NCBI GenBank assembly: GCA_035286585.1
Contig: DATEDC010000217.1
Location: 1-15,715 of the forward strand
DNA: 15,715 nucleotides
Reading direction: 5' to 3'
Source: DSOS01 sp035286585
GTDB lineage: Bacteria; Chloroflexota; Anaerolineae; Anaerolineales; UBA4823
Shown here: positions 1 through 9,167 of the stretch, in pieces
Position numbering within the stretch: the stretch's first letter is position 1
Layout: every line of letters starts with the position of its first letter
Translations under genes and position numbers: made by a program
The notes under the pieces: generated by a model
Database searches by the model: none
The model's input: only the letters and a program-made list of their open reading frames with translations
Told to the model about the DNA's origin: nothing

Positions 1-819
1 ATCCCAGCGCTCACCTTTGCCGGGCTGCGCTACACGCTGGCGTTTCTTTGTCTCCTGCCGGTTGTATATTTCTCCAGCGGGGCGCAGGATAGGCATACTC
101 TGGCGCGGAAATCCTGGGGTCGCCTGGTCATACTGGGCCTGCTTCTATACACCATCACGCAGGGGGCGATCTTCCTGGCTTTGTTTTACCTGCCAGCGGT
201 GACGGTGAATCTGCTGTGGAGTTTTAGCAGTGTAGTCGTCGCGCTGATGGGCATGGTCTGGTTGGCTGAGCGTCCGACCCGCTTCCAATGGTTTGGCATC
301 TGGTTGGCTGTGCTGGGCGCGTTCATCTACTTCTATCCGGTTACGATCCCAGCCGGGCAGCTCATCGGGTTCCTGGTGGCTGCCTGTGGGGTCATCGCCA
401 ATGCCGGGGCTGCGATTCTCGGTCGGGAAGTCAACCGGACGGGCGCAATCCACCCGCTCGTGGTGACCGCGGTCAGCATGGGGGTCGGTTCGATTACACT
501 GCTGGGGACCGGCATGGTGGCGCAGGGGCTGCCGCAGATCAGCGCGCAGGGCTGGCTCATTATCGCCTGGCTGGCGATCGTGAACACGGCTTTTGCCTTC
601 GCGCTTTGGAACCATACCTTGCGCACGCTTCCGGCGGCGGAATCGAGCATCATCAACGGCACCATGTTGATCTGGATACCCGTGCTGGCGGTGCTGTTCC
701 TGGGCGAGCGGGTGACTGAGCAGGAGGTGCTCGGTCTGGTCGTGGTCGGCGTGGGGACGCTGATCGTCCAACTGCGCCAACCCGAGGCGCTTGCCCGGCT
801 CCTCAAGCGGCGATCATAA
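1..819 (+). CDS. DMT-superfamily (EamA) transporter, 5' end missing
   Basis: Inner-membrane carrier of the drug/metabolite transporter superfamily; the substrate cannot be told from sequence. The frame is open from base 1 and ends in TAA at 817-819, giving 272 visible residues. The first residues (IPALTFAGLRYTLAF) match the stretch that usually lies about 30 residues into EamA proteins, so roughly the first transmembrane helix and the start codon lie outside the window. Two EamA repeats are visible. The second begins near IGFLVAACGVIANAGAAIL and ends with the typical LGERVTEQEVLGLVVVGVG segment followed by a basic tail. The following gene is convergent, with its stop codon only 15 bases away, and I see no terminator hairpin in the gap. 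Family assignment is firm, function is not. Confidence 0.88.
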   Translation: MPALTFAGLRYTLAFLCLLPVVYFSSGAQDRHTLARKSWGRLVILGLLLYTITQGAIFLALFYLPAVTVNLLWSFSSVVVALMGMVWLAERPTRFQWFGIWLAVLGAFIYFYPVTIPAGQLIGFLVAACGVIANAGAAILGREVNRTGAIHPLVVTAVSMGVGSITLLGTGMVAQGLPQISAQGWLIIAWLAIVNTAFAFALWNHTLRTLPAAESSIINGTMLIWIPVLAVLFLGERVTEQEVLGLVVVGVGTLIVQLRQPEALARLLKRRS

Positions 820-834
820 GATCTGGGGCTCTGC

Positions 835-2638
835 TCACCTGAAGGGTAGCGCATAAATCGCTATCGTGCCGGAGCGGTAGATGGATACGGCCGCGGGGAG
901 GTCCACCCGCGGCAGCAAGCCCTGTCGCTCCAGCACGTATTCGAGCGGGCGATTGCTCCCTGGCTCGACGACTACCAACAGGCGCTGATAGCCTGCGACC
1001 AGGCCCTCCTGGTAGTAATACTCAGCGGGTACATTGTACAGCAGGAAGTAGTACCTCAGCGGGTAATTGATCGGCACGGCGGCGAGCACGGCGTCTCCGT
1101 CTCGCAGGTTGTCTTTCAGGTACAGCGCCACTTCCTGTGGGATGCTTTGCTCCTCCGCATCTGCGGCGCGCGCCGCGGCCCGGTTGTCCAGCGCTCTGAA
1201 GGCGAGCAGAATCGCCAGACCCAGGGAAGCCAGGATGAAGGCGCTCTCCCACCAGCTGGCTTGTTTGAACTTGAAGCGCTGTAAGAGGAATTTTGCCAGC
1301 CCGACCCATCCTGCTGCCACCCAAATCAGGAACAGCGGCAGCAGGAACAGCCAGACCTTGGGGACGGCGACGATCTGCTGGACGACCAGCATGCCCGCCA
1401 ATCCCAGCCCCACCGCCAGGTGCAGGGGAAAACGGTGCGCGGCGACCCGTTTATGGAATACGAGGGAAAACGCCGCGCCGGACAAGACGAGCAGGTCGAA
1501 GTATGCCGGCCAGCCCAGGCGCCACATCCGCCAGGTGGCGCCGACCCGCCCAGGGATGCTCTGCATAAATACCTCCCAGCCCGGCGAGCGCACGTATTGG
1601 TTGGCGGTCACCGCGCTGAAGCCAGACACTCGCAAGACAGGTACGTAGAGCAGCAAGGTGAGCGCGGCCGTTGCAAATCCAGCTCCGAGCAAATAGAGGG
1701 GGAACGACCTGCCGTAGGCTGACGAGGTATTCCTCCCCAGCCAGCAACAGAACAGCCAGACCATCAGCATCCCGAACGGATAGAGCATGGTTGGGATGGT
1801 GTAGAAACCCAGCGCTGTAGCCAACGCCAGTAGTCCCCAACCCGCCAGGTTCTTGTGGCTTTTCAGATAAGCCCCCAGGGCCAGGCTGAGCAGCCAAAAC
1901 AGAATCAGCATTGTGTAGCCGCGCGCGTTTGCGGAGTAGTCGATCAAAGCCCAGGAGGCGGCGACCAGGCCCGCGCTCAGCAGGGCGACCCGGCGGTCGT
2001 AAAGCAGCCTGGCTGCCAGGTAAGCCGCGGGCGCCAGCAGGGCGCCGCTCAGGAAGGCCGGCAGCCGCACTGCCCAGGGCTGCGGGCCGAACAGCAGGTA
2101 AGCGGCGCGCACCAGGACAGTGTGGAAGATGTGATTGTTGGGCAGGTGGTAATCGCTGATCGCTGCTCGAAACGGGCGCAGGGCGAAGGCGATGAAGGTA
2201 TAGGATTCGTCGTAGCGGAAAGGCTGCGCCAATAATCTGCCGCGGACATATATCCCCAGGGCGAACAGAAAGAGCAGGCTGAGCAGGTAGCGGGGGTCGC
2301 GCTCGATGTTGAGCAGGGACCGCCGCAGTTCGCCCAGGTCCCTCCACAAATTTCGCCAGGCTGAAATCAGGCCCTGCCAGGCCCGCCTGGCCAGGGACTG
2401 GCTGGTGCCCCGGAAGAGGAATGCCCAGCAACCCGCGGCGAGCATGCCCAGGCTCAACAGCCCCAGCCAGATGCGCAGGGGCTGGAACAGCAGGGGGGTG
2501 AACGCCTCGACCTGGCCGTCTCCCGCCAGGGAGTCGATCAGCGGTTTGAGGGCGGAAAAGGGCAGCCAGGAGGCGATTGCCAAAATCCCGCCGCAGACGA
2601 TCAGGGAGATAACAACCAGGAGCCAAAAGGCAGGGACT

Positions 2639-2642
<4 letters not shown>
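835..2642 (-). CDS. GT39/ArnT-like polytopic membrane glycosyltransferase (start frame disturbed)
   Basis: Polytopic GT-C type glycosyltransferase of the PMT/ArnT kind, which moves a sugar from a lipid-phosphate donor at the outer face of the membrane. About 600 residues with a dozen hydrophobic helices. The acidic first-loop motif F-R-Y-D-E-S-Y lies at 2217-2197 (about residue 145), followed by LPNNHIFHT and PWAVRLPAFLSGALL, which are typical of this family. A soluble region forms the C-terminus. Start problem: an ATG at 2642-2640 overlaps the acs stop (ATGA), but that frame stops after 13 codons. The long frame is one base off and has no ATG, GTG or TTG between the acs end and a TTG at 2583-2581. 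One extra T in the T4 run (2628-2625, minus strand) would join ATG to the long frame and give MKSLPFWLLVVISLIV, a good first helix. The TTG would cut that helix. The span given therefore is not a multiple of three. Probably co-transcribed with acs. Confidence 0.75.
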
Positions 2643-4546
<1,904 letters not shown>

Positions 4547-4607
4547 ATTCCACTCCTTTGGCTGAGAATAAAGGTAACGATTTGAAGGCTTCTGCGGTAA
4601 TGGGCAG

Positions 4608-4636
4608 ATTTTAAGAGGTTTAGGGGCGGGTGTCAA
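4608..4636 (-). promoter_or_regulatory. sigma70-type promoter for acs
   Basis: On the minus strand the perfect -35 hexamer TTGACA (4636-4631) is followed by a 17-base spacer and the -10 hexamer TAAAAT (4613-4608). Start of transcription would fall near 4601, leaving about 55 bases of leader before the acs ATG. The match to consensus is seen directly; activity is inferred. Confidence 0.72.
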
Positions 4637-4692
4637 TACGCCCAGGCTGGCTCTCTTCATCATCGTGGAGATGGGGTGGGAAATTTTCCCTC

Positions 4693-4720
4693 TTGACAAA
4701 TCATGCATTTCGCCTAAAAT
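4693..4720 (+). promoter_or_regulatory. sigma70-type promoter for the metal operon
   Basis: TTGACA at 4693-4698, a 16-base spacer, and TAAAAT at 4715-4720. It faces the multicopper oxidase gene and would leave a leader of about 105 bases. Both hexamers are identical to those of the divergent acs promoter. The -10 is covered by an inverted repeat, so this promoter is likely to be repressible. Confidence 0.72.
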
Positions 4721-4742
4721 TGAATTTAGGATATCCAAAATT
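4713..4742. promoter_or_regulatory. overlapping palindromes at the metal-operon promoter, candidate DtxR-type operator
   Basis: Two dyads share one half. The first is CCTAAA, six bases, TTTAGG at 4713-4730, which covers the -10 hexamer. The second, 4723-4742, is centred on GGATATCC with arms AATTTAGGAT and ATCCAAAATT, nine of ten pairs matching. A further ATTAGG half-site lies at 4747-4752. DtxR-family boxes often contain TTAGG and CCTAA halves, and two DtxR-like proteins are encoded downstream in the same operon, so autoregulation is a reasonable inference. The symmetry is seen; the regulator is guessed. Confidence 0.55.
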
Positions 4743-4833
4743 AAAAATTAGGTATCATTCTTTTCAAGATCTGCCCTTTTACGGGTTGTCTCTTACCCGA
4801 GCTGAGGGACAGTTTATCGGTATGGAGGTGAAG

Positions 4834-5850
4834 ATGAGTACACCCATCACAAGACGAGGCTTTATTAAATCGGGCGCGCTGGCGCTGCTGGGCATCGGCG
4901 GAGCGGCTGCCGTCGGCCGGGCTGGAGCCAGAGGAAAGCTGGCGCCCCCGGCGCACGAGGGGCATGAGGCCATGCCCGGCACGGTTGGCGAGGTGAATCA
5001 CGAAGCCAATGGATTCAACCCGACGGATATCCTGACCGATTTCGATTACGGAGAGGTATCCACGCTGGAGAACGGGCAGACGCTGCGGGAGTACCGCATT
5101 GCCTCGGTGAACAAGAATATCGAGGTCGTGCCGGGCATCGAATACCCGGCCTGGACCTACAACGGGCGCATCCCGGGCCCAACCATTCGCTGCACCGAGG
5201 GCGACCGCATCCGCATCCACTTCGCCAATGGCAGCACCCACCCGCACACGATGCACTTCCATGGCATTCACGCCGCGGAGATGGACGGCGTGCCCGATAC
5301 TGGTCCGGGGGTGATCGAGCCCGGCGGGAGTTTCACTTACGAGTTCGACGCTGAGCCTTTCGGGCTGCACCTTTATCACTGCCATGCCTTTCCGCTGGCG
5401 CGCCACATCGCCAAGGGCTTGTATGGGGCGTTCATCATCGACCCGCAGGGTGGGCGCCCGCCTGTGGATCACGAATTCGTGATGGTGATGAACGGCTTCG
5501 ATGTGGACTTTGATGACGAGAACGATTTCTACGCGGCGAACACCATCCCGTTCCATTACCAGATGCATCCGATCAAGATCAGGGTGGGCGAGAAGGTGCG
5601 TATCTACCTGGTGAATATCCTGGAGTTCGACCTGATCAATTCGATCCACCTGCACGCCAATTTCTTCCACTATTACCCCACCGGCACCAGCCTGACGCCA
5701 ACGGAATATACCGATACGATCATGCAGACCCAGGCGCAGCGCGGCATCCTGGAGTTCAGTTATAAATTCCCGGGACTGTATATGTTCCACGCTCACAACA
5801 CCGAGTTTGCCGAGCTGGGCTGGACGGGTAATTTCCTGGTGAGCGAGTGA
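4834..5850 (+). CDS. Tat-exported two-domain multicopper oxidase
   Basis: Probable extracytoplasmic copper oxidase; metal oxidation (Fe or Mn) is suggested only by its neighbours. 338 residues from the ATG at 4834, which has GGAGGTG 5 bases upstream; an in-frame ATG at 4822 lies before that site and is less likely. The N-terminus has a twin-arginine signal (TRRGFIK, residues 6-12) followed by an Ala/Gly-rich hydrophobic stretch. All four His-X-His motifs of a trinuclear site are present: H141-F-H143, H182-C-H184, H272-L-H274 and H319-A-H321. The type 1 copper cysteine (C183, with H191 downstream) exists only in the first cupredoxin domain; the second has Ala320 instead. This resembles two-domain oxidases with the blue copper in domain 1, which work as oligomers. 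First gene of the operon; the ZIP gene follows after 60 bases. Confidence 0.88.
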   Translation: MSTPITRRGFIKSGALALLGIGGAAAVGRAGARGKLAPPAHEGHEAMPGTVGEVNHEANGFNPTDILTDFDYGEVSTLENGQTLREYRIASVNKNIEVVPGIEYPAWTYNGRIPGPTIRCTEGDRIRIHFANGSTHPHTMHFHGIHAAEMDGVPDTGPGVIEPGGSFTYEFDAEPFGLHLYHCHAFPLARHIAKGLYGAFIIDPQGGRPPVDHEFVMVMNGFDVDFDDENDFYAANTIPFHYQMHPIKIRVGEKVRIYLVNILEFDLINSIHLHANFFHYYPTGTSLTPTEYTDTIMQTQAQRGILEFSYKFPGLYMFHAHNTEFAELGWTGNFLVSE

Positions 5851-5910
5851 CTTGGCGCGCGGGCATGAATGCCAAACTAATCTTAATGGTAAATTGGTAG
5901 AGGTGACGTG

Positions 5911-7113
5911 ATGAGCGAGCAACTAAAAACCAGCACTGGCGCAGTTCCAAAACGACTGAATCTGGCGACCGCCGCGCTGCTCGTGCTGCCCCTGGTGGCG
6001 CTGGGGGCGGTGATCGCCCTGTTCTTGAGCACCGGAGGCGGCCTGCAGCTAGCCCCGCCCGCGCCGGTGGAAGCGCTGGCGGTCGAACGCGTGGTGATGA
6101 AACCGGGCAGCATCGAAATCCTGTTGCGCAATGCCAGCCCGGCTGAGATTACCCTGGCCCAGGTGATCATCAACGACGCGGTCTGGCCTTTTACAGTTTC
6201 TCCGGATATCAGCATCCCGCGCCTGGGCGAGGCGACGGTCCACCTGGAATACCCCTGGGTATATGCAGAGGCGTACGGAATCACGCTCTTTACCAGCAAT
6301 GCGATCGCCTTCGATGTGGATATCCCGGTGGCTTTCGAGACGCCCCAGCCAACCGGGCGCACCTTCTGGAGCTTCACATTGATTGGCCTGTATGTCGGCG
6401 TGATCCCGGTCTACCTGGGGTTGTTCTGGTTCCCGGCGCTGCGCCAGCTCGGGCGGCGCTGGATGGTGTTCCTGCTGGCGGTTACCGCCGGTCTGCTGGT
6501 GTTTCTCGGGCTGGATACGCTGGCAGAAGCCCTGGAACAGGCGGGCGCAGTGCCCGGGCCATTCCAGGGTGTGGGGTTGGTGGGCCTGGGCGCCGTGGCG
6601 ACTTTCTTCCTGCTGGAGGCGATCTCGAGACGGCAGGCTGCTGGCGGCAGGAGCGAGGCTTCCCAGCGCCTCTCAATTGCCTACATGATCGCCATCGGCA
6701 TCGGCTTGCACAACCTGGGTGAAGGCCTGGCGATTGGCGCGGCGTATAACGTGGGCGAGATAGCCCTGGGCACCTTCCTTGTGGTTGGCTTTATCGTGCA
6801 AAATATCACTGAAGGGCTGGGCATTATCGCCCCGGTGCTGCGCGACCGCCCGGGATGGGGCCATCTGGGCCTGATGGGGCTGGTCGGCGGAGCGCCGGCG
6901 ATCCTGGGAGCCTGGATCGGCGGTTTTACCCCCTCGCCGACCCTGGCGGTGCTGTTCCTGGCTGTAGGTACGGGGGCGGTCTTTGAGGTGGTGTACGAGA
7001 TTGCCCAGTTGATCCGCAAAGACACCGCCCGCCAGCCCATGCCGCTGACGGTCTTCAGCGGCATCCTGGCGGGGATGGCTCTGTTGTGGTTCACCGGTTT
7101 ATTGATTAAATAG
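5911..7113 (+). CDS. ZIP-family metal transporter with N-terminal extracytoplasmic domain
   Basis: Divalent metal importer of the ZIP family, closest in motif style to the GufA/BbZIP group. 400 residues. The ATG at 5911 is preferred over the GTG at 5908 because GAGGTGA then has better spacing. After one helix (about residues 18-42) comes a soluble, beta-rich-looking segment to about residue 150 that ordinary bacterial ZIPs lack. The C-terminal part is the transporter: LDTLAEALEQA in an early helix, HNLGEG at H267-G272 and QNITEG starting at Q297, matching the metal-binding helices 4 and 5. Glutamine in place of histidine in the second motif is normal for GufA-like members. Gene order behind a multicopper oxidase suggests that oxidase and carrier handle the same metal outside the cell. 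Metal specificity is not readable. Confidence 0.85.
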   Translation: MSEQLKTSTGAVPKRLNLATAALLVLPLVALGAVIALFLSTGGGLQLAPPAPVEALAVERVVMKPGSIEILLRNASPAEITLAQVIINDAVWPFTVSPDISIPRLGEATVHLEYPWVYAEAYGITLFTSNAIAFDVDIPVAFETPQPTGRTFWSFTLIGLYVGVIPVYLGLFWFPALRQLGRRWMVFLLAVTAGLLVFLGLDTLAEALEQAGAVPGPFQGVGLVGLGAVATFFLLEAISRRQAAGGRSEASQRLSIAYMIAIGIGLHNLGEGLAIGAAYNVGEIALGTFLVVGFIVQNITEGLGIIAPVLRDRPGWGHLGLMGLVGGAPAILGAWIGGFTPSPTLAVLFLAVGTGAVFEVVYEIAQLIRKDTARQPMPLTVFSGILAGMALLWFTGLLIK

Positions 7114-7117
7114 GAAA

Positions 7118-7777
7118 ATGAATCATATGGAATGGCTATTTCGTTTGGTCGCGGGGATATTGCTGCTCAGTGCGCTGGGTATCTCTGTGACCTATCGTCA
7201 CCGTGCGAATAAAAGCGGAGATGATATCTCGCCAAAAGAAGAAGGCAGGCTGATCCTGGCGCTGCGCTCTATTTTCGGATTGGCTGGATGGCTTTCGGCA
7301 TTGGTCTATTTGATCAACCCATATTGGATGGCATGGGCACAACTGGATTTACCTGACTGGGCGCGCTGGACCGGGGCAGCGATCATGGCGGTTTGCCTGC
7401 CGCTGATTTTCTGGGTTTTCAGCAGCCTGGGGAACAATGTCACTCCCACGGTGGTGACCCGCCGTGAGCACTCGCTGGTGGTACATGGACCTTACCGTTG
7501 GGTGCGGCATCCGCTCTATACGGTGGGTTTCATTTCTTTCATCGGTTTCAGCCTGTTGTCTGCTATGTGGTTCACTGCCCTGGCGTTGGTGCTTGGCTTC
7601 AGCGTTTTGGTCATGCGCACACCGTTGGAAGAGAAGCGCTTGATAGAGAGATTTGGTGACGAATACCAGGAGTATATGCGCCGTACGGGTCGCTACCTGC
7701 CCAGGTTGATAAGGGTCGGAAAAGGTGTCAATACAGTAACTGGACTGGATCTGAATAACAGGAGAGGGTCAGATTGA
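7118..7777 (+). CDS. ICMT/PEMT-like membrane methyltransferase family protein
   Basis: Small integral membrane protein of the isoprenylcysteine carboxyl methyltransferase fold, 219 residues. The diagnostic part is C-terminal: GPYRWVRHPLY (residues 124-134), then a hydrophobic segment, then EEKRLIERFGDEYQEYMRR (171-189), which together form the S-adenosylmethionine site in the family. About five hydrophobic helices. Bacterial members rarely have known substrates, so lipid or protein methylation remains open. It begins 4 bases after the ZIP stop (TAGGAAAATG); an in-frame ATG at 7127 is an alternative start with no better ribosome site. Its stop overlaps the TTG start of the next gene, so it is part of the operon although it has no obvious metal role. 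Confidence 0.82.
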   Translation: MNHMEWLFRLVAGILLLSALGISVTYRHRANKSGDDISPKEEGRLILALRSIFGLAGWLSALVYLINPYWMAWAQLDLPDWARWTGAAIMAVCLPLIFWVFSSLGNNVTPTVVTRREHSLVVHGPYRWVRHPLYTVGFISFIGFSLLSAMWFTALALVLGFSVLVMRTPLEEKRLIERFGDEYQEYMRRTGRYLPRLIRVGKGVNTVTGLDLNNRRGSD

Positions 7778-8469
7778 GCGCTGAAATGCTGTTGGCTATC
7801 CGGTTGGCTGGCCTGATCGCCATCCTGGGCGCCCTGGTCTACGCCGTCGGCGATACATTGCTGCTCGCGGCGAAAGCCAACCTGGCTGATTACCCCAAAC
7901 TCGAGCCGCACCGCAAGCTGCTCTCCGGGATGGAAAGGATGGTGGTTATACCTCCCCGGCGCTTGATGTGGGGCGGATTGCTGGGCGTTTTTGCCACCCT
8001 GACGATGCTGGTTGGTTTCTGGCTGGTATACCAGGGCCTGGCGAGCGCTGGGGTTGGCCTGGCGCTGCCTCCCGTGGTGCTTTTCGCGGGCGCTTCCGTG
8101 GTGGGAGCTTTCGGACATGGGTCGTTTATCTATCTCGGTGAGTATGTCCAGGCGTTGAACCGCGTACAGGTTGAATCCCAGCCGGTTTTGCTGGAAATGC
8201 TCGCCCGTCACCGCAAGATCATGATCATAATCTATGCATTTTTACTAATCTCCATCCTGAGCGCTTCGATCTGGTTCAGCGTGGTGGTCGCGGGTGGAAA
8301 AAGCGCATTTCCAACCTGGATGGCGGCTGCGAATCCGGTCGTCGCGTTTTTCGCCTGGATGGTGATCAAGCGTTTGCTGCCCAAAAGGCTGGTGGATGCC
8401 ACGGAGGGCGCCGGCTTCAATATCGCCTACCTGGTTTTCTTTATCCTGGTGACAGCCGCGCTGTGGTAG
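7774..8469 (+). CDS. six-helix membrane protein of unknown function (DUF6796-like)
   Basis: 231 residues with about six transmembrane helices and no soluble domain. The start is a TTG at 7774 that overlaps the preceding stop by 4 bases (TTGA), with GGAGAGG 6 bases upstream. Features worth noting are YAVGDTLLLA in the first helix, a loop with MERMVVIPPRRLMWGG and the motif GAFGHGSFIYLGEY (residues 111-124), which contains the only conserved-looking histidine within a membrane segment. It recalls an uncharacterised family annotated DUF6796, but I hold that link loosely. Tight packing between the transporter and regulator genes suggests a role in the same pathway. No function is claimed. Confidence 0.75.
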   Translation: MSAEMLLAIRLAGLIAILGALVYAVGDTLLLAAKANLADYPKLEPHRKLLSGMERMVVIPPRRLMWGGLLGVFATLTMLVGFWLVYQGLASAGVGLALPPVVLFAGASVVGAFGHGSFIYLGEYVQALNRVQVESQPVLLEMLARHRKIMIIIYAFLLISILSASIWFSVVVAGGKSAFPTWMAAANPVVAFFAWMVIKRLLPKRLVDATEGAGFNIAYLVFFILVTAALW

Positions 8470-8489
8470 ACAGGCAAGGAGAAACGGAA

Positions 8490-9167
8490 ATGTTCGCGAT
8501 GCGTGAGAACCTGACCCAAACCATTGAGGACTATCTCAAAATTATCTACGAGCTGACCGCGAGTGAAGGGCGGGCGATGACTAACCAGATCGCCGCGCGC
8601 CTCGGCGTACAGCCTGCCTCCGTGACCGGGATGGTAAAACGGCTGGCGACCAGCGATCCGCCCCTGGTGGAATACCGCAAACACCGCGGGGTGCTGCTCA
8701 CTCCCGCCGGCAGGCAGGTGGCGCTCGAGATCATCCGCCACCACCGTTTGCTGGAGCTCTTCCTGCACGAAACCCTGGGTTATACCTGGGACGAAGTGCA
8801 CGACGAGGCGGACCGCCTCGAGCATGTGATCTCGGAGGATATGGAAGAGCGCATCGCCCAGGCTTTGGGTGACCCGCTGCTCGACCCGCACGGCAAGCCA
8901 ATCCCCAGCCGCGAGCTGCGCCTGCCGGCAGACTCCACCCTGAGGTTGAAAGAGCTGCGCACGGGCCAGCAGGCGGTCGTACAGCGGGTGGAGGATGATG
9001 ACCCTGAATTCCTGCGCTACTTGCACGACATTGGAATCCTCCCCCAGACTCACCTGAGGGTGCTGGACTATTCCAGCTTTGATGAGAATTTGCAGCTCCA
9101 GATCGGCGAACAGGTTGTGGTTCTAGGGCCGGCGGTCACCCAGCAGATCTATGTGGAGGTGGAGTGA
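8490..9167 (+). CDS. DtxR/MntR-family metal-dependent transcriptional regulator
   Basis: Cytoplasmic metal-sensing repressor, 225 residues, in three parts: winged helix (about 8-75, recognition region QPASVTGMVKRL), metal-binding dimerisation domain (about 80-140) and C-terminal SH3/FeoA-like domain (about 150-225). Metal ligands by alignment to DtxR: D14, H85, E89, H104, D108 in place of the DtxR Cys102, E111 and H112. The aspartates at D14 and D108 make the site harder than that of DtxR and closer to MntR, so Mn or Fe are both possible. The ATG at 8490 was chosen for AAGGAG 8 bases upstream. It overlaps the next gene by 4 bases. It probably controls the operon through the palindromes near 4713-4742, which is inference. 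Confidence 0.92.
   Translation: MFAMRENLTQTIEDYLKIIYELTASEGRAMTNQIAARLGVQPASVTGMVKRLATSDPPLVEYRKHRGVLLTPAGRQVALEIIRHHRLLELFLHETLGYTWDEVHDEADRLEHVISEDMEERIAQALGDPLLDPHGKPIPSRELRLPADSTLRLKELRTGQQAVVQRVEDDDPEFLRYLHDIGILPQTHLRVLDYSSFDENLQLQIGEQVVVLGPAVTQQIYVEVE

Noticed and set aside
1451..2626. A long minus-strand frame inside the glycosyltransferase gene
   Set aside because: It is rich in Arg, Pro, Ala and Gly without any motif, while the overlapping frame encodes a coherent polytopic GT39-like protein.
4547..4738. N-terminal extension of acs by 64 residues
   Set aside because: It would run through the acs promoter and lacks family similarity; a good ribosome site supports the start at 4546.
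4774..4808. Hairpin in the oxidase leader (CGGGT/ACCCG with outer CCCT/AGGG) as a riboswitch
   Set aside because: Stems of five and four pairs only, with no recognisable riboswitch core; likely chance in a 100-base leader.
5852..5875. Small inverted repeats after the oxidase stop (GGCAT/ATGCC and TTGGC/GCCAA) as a terminator
   Set aside because: Short stems and no T run follow; the ZIP gene starts 36 bases later with its own ribosome site and looks co-transcribed.
4741..5922. A 393-residue minus-strand frame antisense to the multicopper oxidase
   Set aside because: Typical GC-rich antisense shadow; the plus strand has a Tat signal, ribosome site and all copper motifs.
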